Assembly (NCBI RefSeq): GCF_928391935.1
Contig: NZ_CAKMTD010000001.1
Location: 671,277-735,276 of the forward strand
Source: Rothia nasimurium
Lineage (GTDB): Bacteria > Actinomycetota > Actinomycetes > Actinomycetales > Micrococcaceae
Length of the DNA: 64,000 nt
Direction of reading: 5' to 3'
Part shown: piece by piece, positions 1-9,289 of the stretch
Numbering within the stretch: position 1 is the stretch's first letter
Layout: every line of letters starts with the position of its first letter
Notes under the pieces: model-generated
Told to the model about the DNA's origin: nothing
Seen by the model: the letters and a program-made list of their open reading frames with translations, nothing else
The model's database searches: none
Position numbers and translations under genes: made by a program

Positions 1-162
1 GTTGCCGCGCTGGGCTTCGGTTGCTGCGTTGTAGGCCTTGCAGAATTCCATGATGTTAACACCATGGGCACCGAGGGCGGGGCCGACGGGGGGCGCGGGG
101 TTAGCGGCGCCTGCCTGGATCTGCAGCTTAATGAGGCCTGCGACCTTCTTCTTGGGAGCCAT
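1..162 (-). CDS. rplK: 50S ribosomal protein L11, N-terminal part (runs off the window)
   Basis: The minus-strand reading frame from the ATG at 162 gives [18 protein letters not shown] followed by the L11 hallmark [19 protein letters not shown], the flexible N-terminal domain that contacts the GTPase-associated region of 23S rRNA. Only the first 54 residues are in the window; the gene continues past base 1. It lies downstream of nusG and secE on the same strand, which is the usual secE-nusG-rplK order in bacteria. Identity is certain; nothing can be said about the C-terminal domain. Confidence 0.97.
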   Translation of the reverse strand, partial: MAPKKKVAGLIKLQIQAGAANPAPPVGPALGAHGVNIMEFCKAYNAATEAQRGN

Positions 163-389
163 TTGTGTTTGGTCCTTTTCTTAGCTGGTGGACCGGCGCA
201 CAGGAGTATGCACCGGGCGGTGGTGTAACCATGGCGGCGGCTACACCGGGTAGGGGCACACCGGCGTGGGTGCGCACATACAGTCTTCTATCTTAGTACG
301 GTCTTTGGTTTTAATCTATTGCTGGCCGGACGCAGGCCACTGGGGGCTTGCTCACAGGCCAGAAATTTCGGGGGAAGGAGGGTAGAACG

Positions 390-432
390 CAACCGCCCGG
401 CTCCCCTGGTTGGAGGGGGCCGGGCGGCTGGG
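390..432 (-). terminator. GC-rich hairpin between nusG and rplK
   Basis: An imperfect stem (CCGCCCGGCTCCCC near 393 against GGAGGGGGCCGGGCGG ending near 428) sits just after the nusG stop codon. It lacks a clear U-run on the minus strand, so it could be a weak terminator or an attenuator that sets the ratio of nusG to ribosomal protein transcripts. Confidence 0.4.
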
Positions 433-453
433 TTTATCTCTAGAAGAGAGGTC

Positions 454-1200
454 TTACATCTTCGAGACCTGGGAGAAGTTCAGGGTTACGGGGGTTTCGC
501 GCTCAAAGACGGAAATCAGCACAACCATAGAGGACGAAGCCGGGTTGATCTCTGAAATCGTGGCGGGCATACCCTCGAAAGGACCTTCCTTGACAGTAAC
601 AGCCTCGCCCACCTCGTAGGCAGTCTCCATCTGAGGAGCAGCCTTGGGGGCAACACCAGCCTCAGCCTGCTCAGCCTCAAAGACAGGAGCCAGCATGTCA
701 ACAACCTCATCCAGACGCAGAGGAACCGGGTTGTAGGCGTCCTGCCCCACGAAGCCAGTCACACCGGGGGTATGGCGCACAACACCCCAGGTTTCATCGG
801 TCAGGTTCATACGCACCAGGGCGTAACCGGGAACACGCACACGACGCACCAGCTTCTTAGTGGTGTTCTTAACCTCCATGACCTCTTCCATGGGAACCTG
901 AACCTCAAAGATGTCATCTTCAGCGTTCAAGGTCTGCATGCGGGACTCAAGGTTAGCCTTGACCTTATTCTCGTAGCCAGCGTAGGTATGAACGACGAAC
1001 CATTCACCCTCCTGGCGGCGGAGCTTAGCCTTAAACTCCTCCAGGGGATCAACAGCAGGTTCGCTAGCTTCTTCAGCAGCCTGAACCTCTTCAACAACCT
1101 CAGCAGCTGCAACCTCCACGGCTTCAGCGCCCTCGTCGGTAACCTGCTCTGCAGGTTCTACAACCTCATCGGCTTCCTGGTGCACTTCCTGCTCGGACAC
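454..1200 (-). CDS. nusG: transcription termination/antitermination protein NusG
   Basis: 248 residues. The first ~60 residues are a very acidic, Glu/Val-rich extension typical of actinobacterial NusG. The NGN domain follows from about residue 66 ([20 protein letters not shown]) and includes VPGYALVRM and the [12 protein letters not shown] segment. The KOW domain occupies about 195-248 ([16 protein letters not shown]). NusG binds RNA polymerase and Rho and couples transcription with translation. It lies between secE and rplK on the same strand. Start chosen at the first ATG; the acidic extension makes the exact start less certain than the family call. Confidence 0.97.
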   Translation of the reverse strand: MSEQEVHQEADEVVEPAEQVTDEGAEAVEVAAAEVVEEVQAAEEASEPAVDPLEEFKAKLRRQEGEWFVVHTYAGYENKVKANLESRMQTLNAEDDIFEVQVPMEEVMEVKNTTKKLVRRVRVPGYALVRMNLTDETWGVVRHTPGVTGFVGQDAYNPVPLRLDEVVDMLAPVFEAEQAEAGVAPKAAPQMETAYEVGEAVTVKEGPFEGMPATISEINPASSSMVVLISVFERETPVTLNFSQVSKM

Positions 1201-1270
1201 GCTACCCTACTTTCATCACGTTGGGTTGGCGGGCTTGGCCCGCTCCTTGCTTACAAAGAATAATGTAAAT

Positions 1271-1291
1271 GCCCGGGCTAAGGACCCGGGC
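1271..1291 (-). terminator. hairpin between secE and nusG
   Basis: GCCCGGG (1271-1277) pairs perfectly with CCCGGGC (1285-1291) around a 7-nt loop in the 114-bp gap between secE and nusG. On the minus strand the stem is followed by ATTTACATTATT, not a clean U-run, so partial termination or attenuation is more likely than full termination. Confidence 0.4.
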
Positions 1292-1314
1292 TCAGCTTAG
1301 AAAAGCTGCATGGC

Positions 1315-1575
1315 TTACATGCCGTTACCGAAGAGCCAGAAAGCCCCCTGGCCAAAGACATAGTCAAGACCAGAAATCAGCAGGAGCATGAAAACAACAA
1401 AGAAAAGAACAATGATCACATACTGCACCAGCTCTTTACCGGTAGGGGTAGTGACCTTCTTAAGTTCCGCGATTACCTCGCGGAGGAACTGGAAAATACG
1501 GCCGAAGAAGCCGAGCTTCTTCTCGTCGCCTGCTTCGTTAGAATCGGCGGTCCCGGCGGCGATAGTTTTAGCCAT
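1315..1575 (-). CDS. secE: preprotein translocase subunit SecE
   Basis: 86 residues, the usual size of a short actinobacterial SecE. A soluble N-terminus is followed by the conserved amphipathic segment FLREVIAELKKVTTPTGKEL (about 30-50) and a single transmembrane helix (about 53-75). SecE clamps SecY in the Sec translocon. It is upstream of nusG and downstream of tRNA-Trp on the same strand, the standard arrangement. Confidence 0.96.
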   Translation of the reverse strand: MAKTIAAGTADSNEAGDEKKLGFFGRIFQFLREVIAELKKVTTPTGKELVQYVIIVLFFVVFMLLLISGLDYVFGQGAFWLFGNGM

Positions 1576-1654
1576 GTGAGGCCCGCCCCTTTCTAGAACT
1601 TATCGTGAACCCAATGCAAGGGTTTGATTGACAGTAAAACCTGTGAGGCAAAAG

Positions 1655-1727
1655 CAGGGCGGACAGGACTCGAACCTGCAACCTGCGGTTTTGGAGACCG
1701 CTGCTCTACCAATTGAGCCACCGCCCT
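1655..1727 (-). tRNA. tRNA-Trp (CCA)
   Basis: On the minus strand the acceptor arms AGGGCGG and CCGCCCT pair, the D-arm reads TGGCTCAATTGGTAGAGCA, the anticodon loop is CTCCAAA (anticodon CCA) and the T-arm contains GGTTCGAGTCC. The 3' CCA is not encoded. tRNA-Trp just upstream of secE is a common arrangement in Actinobacteria. Confidence 0.97.
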
Positions 1728-1960
1728 TCAAGGGACAAACCCTCAAAGCGACCCAGCCCTCAGGCATAGGTCTAAAGCTGTTCGGTTGCGAACAACGCTA
1801 TCTACTCTAAAACATATTTTTTGCTTTGGCAATTCCACCCCTCACCTAAGCCCCTCACCCCGTATGCTTAAAAGGTAGGAAGGGGCCGTGCGTCCCGTCC
1901 TACCCACCGACACCACCAGATAATCCTGCACTCTCACAGGACGAAAGCGAGATTCCTCTC

Positions 1961-3163
1961 ATGTCTGCCCGCGTATCGCGCCGAATCGGCGCTATTGCCC
2001 CCTCCGCAACCCTCGTTGTTGACGCCAAGGCCAAGGCCCTCAAGGCCCAGGGACGCCCGGTGATTGGCTTCGGTGCCGGTGAGCCCGACTTCCCCACCCC
2101 CGCCTACATTGTGGACGCCGCCCGCGAGGCCCTCAACGACCCGGCCAACTTCCGCTACACCCAGGCCGCTGGCCTGCCCGCCCTCAAGCAGGCCATCGTC
2201 GAAAAAACCAAGCGTGACTCCGGTATCGACATCGACGCCTCCCAGGTCATCGTCACCAACGGCGGTAAGCAGGCCGTCTACCAGGCTTTTGCTACCGTCA
2301 TCGACGAGGGCGACGACGTCCTCCTGCCCGCCCCCTACTGGACCACCTACCCCGAGGCTATCCGCCTGGCTGGTGGCAACCCCATCGAGGTCTTCGCGGG
2401 CGCCGACAAGGAATACAAGGTCACCCCCGACATGCTGGAGGCCGCCTACACCCCCGCCACCAAGGCCCTCATCTTCGTCTCCCCCTCCAACCCCACCGGC
2501 GCGGTCTACACCCCCGAAGAAACCAAGGCCATCGGCGAATGGGCACTGGAAAAGGGCATTATCGTCCTCACCGACGAAATCTACGAGCACCTCACCTACG
2601 ACGGCGTGCCCTTCACCTCCATCGTCAAGGCCGTGCCCGCCCTGGCTGAGAACACCGTCATCATGAACGGTGTAGCCAAGACCTACGCCATGACAGGCTG
2701 GCGCGTAGGCTGGATGATCGCCCCGGCTGACATCACCAAGGCAGCCACCAACCTGCAGTCCCATATGACCTCCAACGTCAACAACATTGCCCAGCTGGCA
2801 GCCCTGACCGCAGTCTCAGGTTCCCTGGACGCCGTCAAGGAAATGCACGAGGCTTTTGACCGCCGCCGTAAGACCATCGTTGAGGGCCTCAACGCCATTG
2901 AGGGCGTCCACTGCCCCACCCCCAAGGGCGCCTTCTACGCCTATGCCGACGTCACCGGCCTGCTGGGTAAGACCATCGCCGGTAAGACCCCTCAGACCTC
3001 CGCCGAGCTGGCCGAAATCATCCTGGAAGAAGCCGAAGTAGCGGTTGTTCCCGGTGAGGCTTTTGGCCCCTCCGGCTACCTGCGTCTCTCCTACGCCCTG
3101 GGCGACGACGACCTGGCTGAGGGCCTGGCCCGGATGCAGAAGCTGTTGGCAGACGCCCAGTAG
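1961..3163 (+). CDS. class I/II PLP-dependent aminotransferase (aspartate aminotransferase-like)
   Basis: 400 residues, standard for the Ib aspartate aminotransferases. Visible are the fold-type I N-terminal segment ([14 protein letters not shown], ~34-47), the cofactor ring-stacking region PYWTTYPE, the SPSNPTG motif (~174-180), DEIYEHL and the Schiff-base lysine in [16 protein letters not shown] (Lys240). It should transfer amino groups between aspartate (or related amino acids) and 2-oxoglutarate in the cytosol. It stands alone, with its own terminator. Exact substrate preference cannot be read from the sequence. Confidence 0.92.
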   Translation: MSARVSRRIGAIAPSATLVVDAKAKALKAQGRPVIGFGAGEPDFPTPAYIVDAAREALNDPANFRYTQAAGLPALKQAIVEKTKRDSGIDIDASQVIVTNGGKQAVYQAFATVIDEGDDVLLPAPYWTTYPEAIRLAGGNPIEVFAGADKEYKVTPDMLEAAYTPATKALIFVSPSNPTGAVYTPEETKAIGEWALEKGIIVLTDEIYEHLTYDGVPFTSIVKAVPALAENTVIMNGVAKTYAMTGWRVGWMIAPADITKAATNLQSHMTSNVNNIAQLAALTAVSGSLDAVKEMHEAFDRRRKTIVEGLNAIEGVHCPTPKGAFYAYADVTGLLGKTIAGKTPQTSAELAEIILEEAEVAVVPGEAFGPSGYLRLSYALGDDDLAEGLARMQKLLADAQ

Positions 3164-3184
3164 GGTCAGATATCAATAGCCCCT

Positions 3185-3225
3185 AGGGTGGTGCAGGTGA
3201 AATTCACCGGCACCACCCTTTCTGT
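3185..3225 (+). terminator. terminator after the aminotransferase gene
   Basis: AGGGTGGTGC (3185-3194) pairs with GCACCACCCT (3210-3219), with an inner AGGTGAA/TTCACCG stem, followed by TTCTGTCTT. It closes the aminotransferase transcript 20 bp after the stop codon. The following ~195 bp up to pfkA hold no gene and presumably the pfkA promoter. Confidence 0.8.
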
Positions 3226-3421
3226 CTTAAAGTCAGTTCTGACCCTAACAGAGAGGCTGAAAACATACACCCAAACTATCCCCACAGCTATCCACACAAG
3301 TGCAGACCTATTAGAATAGAAACCAACACAAGCCCACAGGTTTGCCCCGGCAAACCCACACGGTTTTGAGAACACCATCACAAGATTTCCCCTCATGTGG
3401 GAATAGCTAGGAGATCCTCCC

Positions 3422-4453
3422 ATGAAGATCGGTCTGCTGACCTCCGGCGGCGACTGCCCCGGCCTGAACGCTGTTATCCGAGGCGCCGTCCTCAACGGTA
3501 TTAAGACCTACGGCGACGAATTCGTTGGCTTCCGCGACGGCTGGCGCGGCGTCGTCGAAGGCGACTTCATGGACCTGCCCCGCACCAAGGTCCGCGGCCT
3601 GGCCCGCACCGGCGGCACCATCCTGGGCACCTCCCGCACCAACCCCTTCGACGGCCCCAAGGGCGGCCCCGAAAACATCGAAATCATGATGGAACGCAAC
3701 GGCATTGACGCCATTGTCGCTATCGGCGGCGAGGGCACCCTGGCCGGGGCCAAGCGTCTTGCTGACGCTGGCCTCCCCGTCGTCGGTGTCCCCAAGACCA
3801 TCGACAACGACCTTCAGGCAACCGACTACACCTTCGGTTTTGACACCGCTGTTTCCATCGCCACCGACGCCCTGGACCGCCTGCGTACCACCGGCGAATC
3901 CCACCACCGCGCCATGGTCGCTGAGGTCATGGGCCGTCACGTCGGCTGGATCGCCCTGCACTCCGGCATGTCCGGTGGTGCCCACGCCATCCTGATCCCC
4001 GAGGTCAAGGTCTCCATGGACGAGGTTTCCGGCTGGGTCAAGGAAGTCCACGACCGTGGCCGCTCCCCCCTAATCGTTGTGGCTGAGGGCTTCATTCCCG
4101 AGGGCTTCGACGACGTCATGGCTGGCAAGGGCCAGGAGAAGGACGGCCGCCCCCGCCTGGGCGGTATCGGCGACTGGGTTGCCCAGGAAATCGAACGCAT
4201 TACCGGCATTGAAACCCGCAACACCACCCTGGGCCACATCCAGCGCGGTGGCGCCCCCACCGGCTTTGACCGCGTGCTCTCCACCCGCCTGGGTATTCAG
4301 GTTGTCGACATGATTCACGACAAGGAGTGGGGCAAGATGGTTGCCCTGCAGGGCACCGAAATCAAGCGTGTTGATTTCGCTGAGGCCCTCAACGGCCTCA
4401 AGACCGTTCCCCTGCACCGCTACGAAGAGGCTAAGGTCCTCTTCGGCCGCTAG
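3422..4453 (+). CDS. pfkA: 6-phosphofructokinase
   Basis: 343 residues. Starts MKIGLLTSGGDCPGLNAVIRG, the phosphate-binding loop of the family. The donor-site motif is GGEGTLAGAKRL (glycine at the position that is Asp in PPi-dependent enzymes, indicating ATP use) combined with PKTIDNDL (Lys at the position equivalent to E. coli Gly124). This Gly/Lys pairing is seen in actinobacterial ATP-dependent group III enzymes. It phosphorylates fructose 6-phosphate in glycolysis. SD AGGAG lies 8 nt before the ATG. Single-gene unit with a strong terminator. Confidence 0.95.
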   Translation: MKIGLLTSGGDCPGLNAVIRGAVLNGIKTYGDEFVGFRDGWRGVVEGDFMDLPRTKVRGLARTGGTILGTSRTNPFDGPKGGPENIEIMMERNGIDAIVAIGGEGTLAGAKRLADAGLPVVGVPKTIDNDLQATDYTFGFDTAVSIATDALDRLRTTGESHHRAMVAEVMGRHVGWIALHSGMSGGAHAILIPEVKVSMDEVSGWVKEVHDRGRSPLIVVAEGFIPEGFDDVMAGKGQEKDGRPRLGGIGDWVAQEIERITGIETRNTTLGHIQRGGAPTGFDRVLSTRLGIQVVDMIHDKEWGKMVALQGTEIKRVDFAEALNGLKTVPLHRYEEAKVLFGR

Positions 4454-4472
4454 GCCATACGCCTCACACTAG

Positions 4473-4516
4473 AAACGACTGTCTCCCCAAGATTGTTTGG
4501 GGAGGCAGTCGTTTTT
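4473..4516. terminator. bidirectional terminator between pfkA and ygfZ
   Basis: A long stem (AAACGACTG...CAGTCGTTT with an inner CTCCCCAA/TTGGGGAG stem) ends in TTTTT on the plus strand and has an A-run on the other side, so it can serve both convergent genes. Confidence 0.9.
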
Positions 4517-4574
4517 ATCGGCGTTTGCTTTCCGTGTCTGTGCCGCGTCTACCGGGGTGCAGGCTCAGAGATTC

Positions 4575-5738
4575 CTAGCGCAGGAAGTCCCCCATGTTCC
4601 GGCGGCCAGCTACCTGGCCTGCGTCCGGGGCAACGATGAGGGTCTGGGCGGCGGCGTACTCGGTAGTTGCCGGGTTGCCGTCGGCGTCCGTATCTCCCCC
4701 GTCAACAACGCGCAGGGTAGCGGCCGAGTCAAGGGATCGCTTCAGGACGGCCAGGGCGATAGGCCCGGCCTCGTGGTGCAGGGCCACCGAGGTTACGGTG
4801 CCCACCTTTTTCTCACCGTTCATCACGGCAGAACCGGCAGCGGGCAGGGTGTGCTCGGAGCCGTCTAGGTCGAGGAAGGTCAGGCGGCGGGGCGGGTGGC
4901 CCAGGTTGTGCACTCGAGCCACAGTCTCCTGGCCCTTGTAGCAGCCCTTGTCCAGGTGGACGGCGGTGCGCAGAAGATCCAGCTCGTGGGGAATCGTTTT
5001 CTCGTCGGAGTCCACGCCCACGCGCGGCCGCCAGGCCTCTACCCGCAGGGCCTCAGCAGCCCAGATTCCTGCCAGTTGAGCGCCCTCGATTGCATCCAGC
5101 AGACGGTGGGAGGGCACGATGGTCAGGTAGCGGCGGTAGCCGGACGCCGGGTGCTCGGCTTCGTCAGCGGCAGCATAGGTGTAGCCGCCGGGGGCAAGGC
5201 CTGCCCCCCAGGGGTCTACCCAGACGGTACCGGCTGCCAGCACGGCGTCCGCCCCGTCAGTCTCCCGGGGGTCCAGGGTGGATTCGAGGACCGCGTAGGA
5301 ATCAGTGCGGTCGGTAATTTCAACCCGGAGCATGAACTTCATGCGGTTGAGGTAGTCAGCCAGGGGGGCTGCCTGGTCGCGTTCGGTGATCAGCCAGACG
5401 GCGCCGTCCTTCTCAACGGCGAAAGCAGCGAACTCAATGCGCCCCTGGGGGGTCAGTAGGAGCAGCTCGGTGCTGTCCCCCTCCCCCAGGCCGGTCAGCA
5501 CCTGGGTGGAGAGGGTGGTCAGCCAGCTCAGGCGATCCTCGCCCGCAACCGTCACCACGCCCAGGTTGGAGCGGTCCACCAGGGTGAGCCTGGCGTGGCG
5601 GGCCAGGGACCGCTGTTCAGCCACAGGGTCCCCATAGTGGGCTGCCACACCGGCGTCGGCCCCACTGGCAGCAAAGGCCCCGGGACGACGCAGCAGCGGG
5701 CTGGTGTAGGCCGGGCGGGTGGCCTCGTCGCTAGTCAA
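4575..5738 (-). CDS. ygfZ: folate-binding protein YgfZ (GcvT-like, Fe-S cluster/tRNA modification factor)
   Basis: 387 residues. Contains the YgfZ signature KGCYKGQE at about residue 264, whose cysteine is diagnostic, and the GcvT-like aminomethyltransferase fold (residues ~50-330: DRSNLGVVTVAGEDRLSWL, LLTPQGRIEF). The family uses tetrahydrofolate to support Fe-S cluster enzymes and tRNA methylthiolation. Its first 8 bp overlap the end of the upstream nitrobindin-like gene, so the two are translationally coupled. This pairing recurs in Actinobacteria. Confidence 0.92.
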   Translation of the reverse strand: MTSDEATRPAYTSPLLRRPGAFAASGADAGVAAHYGDPVAEQRSLARHARLTLVDRSNLGVVTVAGEDRLSWLTTLSTQVLTGLGEGDSTELLLLTPQGRIEFAAFAVEKDGAVWLITERDQAAPLADYLNRMKFMLRVEITDRTDSYAVLESTLDPRETDGADAVLAAGTVWVDPWGAGLAPGGYTYAAADEAEHPASGYRRYLTIVPSHRLLDAIEGAQLAGIWAAEALRVEAWRPRVGVDSDEKTIPHELDLLRTAVHLDKGCYKGQETVARVHNLGHPPRRLTFLDLDGSEHTLPAAGSAVMNGEKKVGTVTSVALHHEAGPIALAVLKRSLDSAATLRVVDGGDTDADGNPATTEYAAAQTLIVAPDAGQVAGRRNMGDFLR

Positions 5739-6387
5739 GGTTCTCGCCGCCGAACATGGTGGTGCCCAGGTCCTCGCCGCTCATCGACGAGGTCTTCCGC
5801 AGTTCAGCTGAGGCGTGCTTCTCCAGCTTGCGGGTGACGGGGTTGGCGGTTTCCCAGTCCCACATGAGGTTGCCGTTGACCAGGCCCCAGAGGCGCACGG
5901 AGCCAGCGTATTCCTTGGTGATTTCGTCCTGCAGCATGTTGCCGGTCTGCATACGAACCACCGGGCCCTTGATCATGCCAACGTAGTTCTCGGTCAGGCC
6001 GCCGGGGTGGGCGATAGTGGCCAGAATGTTGAAGCCGCCATCTTCGTTGCGGAGGGTTTCTACGGAGTCAGCGTTGGGGTAGACGGGCACAACGTCCGCC
6101 GGGACGAGGCCGGGGCCGACGTCGCCGTCTACCTGGGGGCGGTCAAGCTGCCAGAAGCCGGTTTCGACGGTCAGGGGGCGCAGTTTCTGGCCCTGGTCAT
6201 CGAGGAGGAAGGATTCGGCCCGGTATTCGATGAAGGGCAGGCCGTCCTGGGTGAAGGTGATGATCTGGCCGAAGGGGGTCTCTTCTGAGCCCTCGTACCA
6301 GAGGGTGCCGGTGCCTTCCCAGGTGCCGAGCAGCCAGGAGAAGGGGACGAGTTCGGGGGTGAGGTTGGTGGGGATTTCAATAGCCAT
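5731..6387 (-). CDS. nitrobindin-like FABP-family heme-binding beta-barrel protein
   Basis: 218 residues from the ATG at 6387. It opens with PFSWLLGTWEGTGTLWYEG, the GxWxGxG signature of the nitrobindin/THAP4-like family (DUF1794), and ends in the conserved C-terminal strand region with MWDWETANPV. Members bind heme on one face of a 10-stranded barrel and react with NO or peroxynitrite. A GTG six bases upstream is in frame, but a TAAACT box exactly 7 nt before the ATG suggests a leaderless mRNA starting at the ATG. It overlaps ygfZ by 8 bp. Confidence 0.88.
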   Translation of the reverse strand: MAIEIPTNLTPELVPFSWLLGTWEGTGTLWYEGSEETPFGQIITFTQDGLPFIEYRAESFLLDDQGQKLRPLTVETGFWQLDRPQVDGDVGPGLVPADVVPVYPNADSVETLRNEDGGFNILATIAHPGGLTENYVGMIKGPVVRMQTGNMLQDEITKEYAGSVRLWGLVNGNLMWDWETANPVTRKLEKHASAELRKTSSMSGEDLGTTMFGGENLD

Positions 6388-6487
6388 AGACACTAGTTTA
6401 GTAGTGCTGGCCGGTAGCGGGGAGGGTCTGGGGCCCGGGTAAGCCCAGGGAGAATATCCCGAAGGAAGTCTTATCTAAAAGAGGCAG

Positions 6488-6526
6488 ACAAAAATTCAGC
6501 CCCCGTTCACCTGTGAACGGGGGCTG
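6488..6526 (-). terminator. terminator of the small membrane-protein operon
   Basis: CAGCCCCCGTTCAC (6497-6510) pairs perfectly with GTGAACGGGGGCTG (6513-6526); on the minus strand it is followed by AATTTTTG. It closes the 6672-7424/6548-6667 transcript. Confidence 0.88.
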
Positions 6527-6547
6527 GCTGGTATTGGGTGGATCAGT

Positions 6548-6667
6548 TTACTTCTGACCACGGAAGAGGCCGCTGATGACGGCCCACATGCTAGCTGCAA
6601 TGGCGATACCTGCGGCGCCCAGCAGAACGAGGAAGAAAATTTCGAGTGCGACGATGTTGATATCCAT
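6548..6667 (-). CDS. 39-residue small membrane protein
   Basis: A minus-strand frame from ATG 6667 to TAA 6548 encodes MDINIVALEIFFLVLLGAAG followed by IAIAASMWAVISGLFRGQK: one hydrophobic helix and a basic C-terminal tail. It begins 4 bp after the end of the larger membrane-protein gene upstream and is followed directly by a strong terminator, so it has operon context and a defined transcript end. I do not recognise the family. A partner or stabilising subunit of the upstream membrane protein is a reasonable guess but only a guess. Confidence 0.65.
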   Translation of the reverse strand: MDINIVALEIFFLVLLGAAGIAIAASMWAVISGLFRGQK

Positions 6668-6671
6668 GACG

Positions 6672-7424
6672 CTAGCCTATCACGGGGGTGAGGAATGTCG
6701 CACACACATAGGCGAGTACACCGATAAATGCTACGGGTGTTACGCCGAGGGTCACGGCTCCTCGTCGGGGCCCTTCTTTGGGGCCAGCTGATATCACGCG
6801 AATTCCTAGCAGACCAAGAAATAGGGCGATGCCGAGGCCAAGACCGATGATGGGCCAGGCGCTTGCTCCAGGTTCTGCGAGGAAGGCCAGGCCGATCCAG
6901 CCGGCAACAGAGACGGAGGCGAGAACACCGGTGACACAGCTAATCACTGATTCCAGACGCCCGATAGCCCCTTCACCCCGGAGCAGTTCAGCAATGAAGC
7001 TGGCAACAACACCCACGGCGGCAATGGCGGGCAGGGCACTGAGGGGGTTACCGGACGAGTAAAGCCAGGAATAGACAATGGAGGCTAGCCCTGAGATGAG
7101 AATAATAACGGAGTGGCTGGTGACCCGGCGGACGCCCCTCAGTTCGGCGACGCCGGTGGCTGCGGGCCAACCCCCAGCAATGAGCAGGACGGCCCCAAGC
7201 CCAGCGAGCACTGTCAGGGCTGGTGAGAGCAGGGCGGCCAGGACGAGGACGGTGAGGGTGACCACGGCGGAGAGGGCTACGAGGGTGTACCGGGACCGGG
7301 GGGTCGCCCCAATGCGTCCGATGGGCCCTTCATAGACTGTTTTTTGGCGGGCGCGACGGAGCTTGTTCAGCTCAGGCACGAAGGTGCGGATGGCCCGGGT
7401 GTGGGTGGTTTCTTTGGTGGTCAC
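6672..7424 (-). CDS. multi-pass membrane protein of unknown function
   Basis: 250 residues. A ~45-residue basic cytoplasmic start (ELNKLRRARQKTVYEGPIGRIG) precedes about seven predicted hydrophobic segments, arranged as closely spaced pairs (roughly 48-68, 70-90, 103-120, 127-145, 158-180, 188-207, 228-248). No catalytic motif is apparent. It sits divergently from glnR and 4 bp upstream of a 39-residue membrane protein. I can only call it a permease-like membrane protein. Confidence 0.75.
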   Translation of the reverse strand: MTTKETTHTRAIRTFVPELNKLRRARQKTVYEGPIGRIGATPRSRYTLVALSAVVTLTVLVLAALLSPALTVLAGLGAVLLIAGGWPAATGVAELRGVRRVTSHSVIILISGLASIVYSWLYSSGNPLSALPAIAAVGVVASFIAELLRGEGAIGRLESVISCVTGVLASVSVAGWIGLAFLAEPGASAWPIIGLGLGIALFLGLLGIRVISAGPKEGPRRGAVTLGVTPVAFIGVLAYVCATFLTPVIG

Positions 7425-7570
7425 GGTGGGTGTTTCGTTTCGCTGGTAGCCTGCGTGTGGTGTTTAGCTAGATTACACCCATCTTCTCGTATTGCGAGTC
7501 TGTTTATCAATGACCTGGGGCCGCGTTTTATACTGGTCAGAAGTGAGTCTGGTTTCGAGGAGTGGGTTAC

Positions 7571-8257
7571 TTGCTGAATGTAGTCGTTTTGAGTGATTCT
7601 ACGACTGACCCCGCCGATGTTGCCCAGGCCCTAGGTTTGTTGTCGCACCAGGTTTCTGTTTTGCCGCTTAGTTCGGTGGTGTCAGCGGTGCAGGCCCATT
7701 CGCCTGATCTTGTCATGATTGATGCCCGGGAACATCTGGTTGCGGCCCGTAATGGGGCCCAGATGTTGAAAGGCGCTGGTTTGGTGCCGCCCTTGCTGAT
7801 GGTTCTTACTGAAGGTGGCATGGCTGCCGTGGCCCCCCAGTGGCTGGTTGATGACATTGTGTTAAATACGGTGGGCCCGGCTGAACTTGAGGCCCGCTTC
7901 CGTTTGCTGTCTTCCCAGGTCGTTGAAGAGGTTGCCCCTGAAAGCACTGTGATTCGGGTGGGCAATATTTCGGTTGATGAGGCCTCTTATTCTGCCAAGT
8001 TGCAGGGGGTCCCCTTGAACTTGACCTACAAAGAGTTTGAATTGCTGAAGTTTTTGGTTCAGCATCCTGGGCGGGTGTTTACCCGGGCCCAGCTCTTGTC
8101 TGAGGTGTGGGGTTATGACTATTACGGTGGCACTCGCACGGTGGATGTTCATGTCCGTCGGCTGAGGTCGAAGTTGGGCCCTGACCACGAGCAGTTGATT
8201 ACGACGGTACGCAATGTGGGGTACAGCTTTAATGCCCCGAAGGGTGAGGCTAGGTAA
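7571..8257 (+). CDS. glnR: GlnR-type orphan response regulator (winged helix)
   Basis: About 228 residues. The degenerate receiver domain (1-120) keeps GlnR-like landmarks (VMIDAREHL, LLMVLTEGGMAAVAPQW, DDIVLNTVGPAELEARFRL). The C-terminal OmpR/PhoB winged helix carries LTYKEFELLKFLVQHPGRVF and GYDYYGGTRTVDVHVRRLRS. GlnR is a phosphorylation-independent orphan regulator of nitrogen metabolism in Actinobacteria. The TTG at 7571 is chosen because GAGGA (7557-7561) lies 9 nt before it; the GTG at 7562 is too close. It overlaps no gene but is followed at once by mshD, as in related genera. Confidence 0.85.
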   Translation: MLNVVVLSDSTTDPADVAQALGLLSHQVSVLPLSSVVSAVQAHSPDLVMIDAREHLVAARNGAQMLKGAGLVPPLLMVLTEGGMAAVAPQWLVDDIVLNTVGPAELEARFRLLSSQVVEEVAPESTVIRVGNISVDEASYSAKLQGVPLNLTYKEFELLKFLVQHPGRVFTRAQLLSEVWGYDYYGGTRTVDVHVRRLRSKLGPDHEQLITTVRNVGYSFNAPKGEAR

Positions 8258-8267
8258 GGAGGTCGCT

Positions 8268-9242
8268 GTGTCTGGTGTGGTCCGTAAGGTAGTGATTACT
8301 GGTGATGTAGCTCAGCGGTTTTCTGATATGGCAGGTTATGTTGCAGCCTATGACGGGGCTGCAGCTTTTTCTGAGCAGACCCTGGTTGAGGTCGGCAAGG
8401 GAGCAGCCGGTGGGGCTCGTTTGTTTGAGCTTGTTCAGGACGACGCCCCGGCAGGCTTCGCTGCCCTCGTCCAGGAGGGCGATGTGTGGGTCCTTGAAGT
8501 TGCAGTTGCCCCAGAGAAGCGGGGCCGGGGAGTTGGGAAGGCTCTCGTCACGGCGGCTGCTGAGTCGGTCGCTGGGGAGCCTCTACGCGCCTGGGTACAT
8601 GCTGGCGCCGATGAGACGAGCAGCGCCGTCCTGTCAGCCCAGGCTCTTGCCCGCTCTTTAGGGTGGACGCCCACCCGCGAACTCTACAAGCTGGGTCTTT
8701 CCCTGACCGACGGTGGGGGCGAGCGCGTCCGCGCCCTGGCCCAGAGCTACCCCCTCCCGGCTGGCCTGCGCCTTGCAACCTACACCGAGGACGACGCTGC
8801 CGCCTGGGTTGAGGTCAATGCTGCTGCTTTTTCCCACCACCCTGAGCAGGGCCGCCTGGGCCTCGATGACCTGCAGGCCCGGGTCGGTTCGCCCTGGTTT
8901 AGGGCCGAGGGTTTCTTTTTAGCCCAGGACGAGTCCGGCCAGCTGGCAGGGTTCCATTGGACGAAGATCCCCACCGGGCAGGGGCCTGACGCTGCCGGCC
9001 AGTCACCAGAGGGCGAGGTGTACGCTGTTGGTATTGCCCCAAACTGGCAAGGGAAGGGGCTCGGCAAGGCTCTCACCCTCGCTGGCATGGCCTACCTGGC
9101 AGAAGCCACCGATGAAGCCGGACGCCCCCTCCAACGCATTGTTTTATACGTTGACGCCGAAAATACTGCAGCGGTTTCCCTCTACCGGTCCTTGGGATTT
9201 GCCCCCGTCACCGTCGACCGACAATACGCACCGGCTAAGTAG
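8268..9242 (+). CDS. mshD: mycothiol synthase
   Basis: About 324 residues with two GNAT acetyltransferase domains: one at ~60-130 ([17 protein letters not shown], acetyl-CoA loop) and one at ~235-320 ([39 protein letters not shown]). MshD acetylates Cys-GlcN-Ins to give mycothiol, the main thiol of Actinobacteria. The GTG at 8268 is preferred because AAGGAGG (8256-8262) precedes it by 5 nt; a longer frame from 8214 would overlap glnR. It is likely cotranscribed with glnR. Confidence 0.93.
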   Translation: MSGVVRKVVITGDVAQRFSDMAGYVAAYDGAAAFSEQTLVEVGKGAAGGARLFELVQDDAPAGFAALVQEGDVWVLEVAVAPEKRGRGVGKALVTAAAESVAGEPLRAWVHAGADETSSAVLSAQALARSLGWTPTRELYKLGLSLTDGGGERVRALAQSYPLPAGLRLATYTEDDAAAWVEVNAAAFSHHPEQGRLGLDDLQARVGSPWFRAEGFFLAQDESGQLAGFHWTKIPTGQGPDAAGQSPEGEVYAVGIAPNWQGKGLGKALTLAGMAYLAEATDEAGRPLQRIVLYVDAENTAAVSLYRSLGFAPVTVDRQYAPAK

Positions 9243-9289
9243 CCCTAGAATTTTCTTACCACTTCACTGCACCATCTGAAAGGTCCACC

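Noticed and set aside
1934..2764. 276-residue minus-strand frame opposite the aminotransferase
   Set aside because: Gly/Val-rich antisense shadow caused by strong third-position GC bias; the plus-strand gene is unambiguous.
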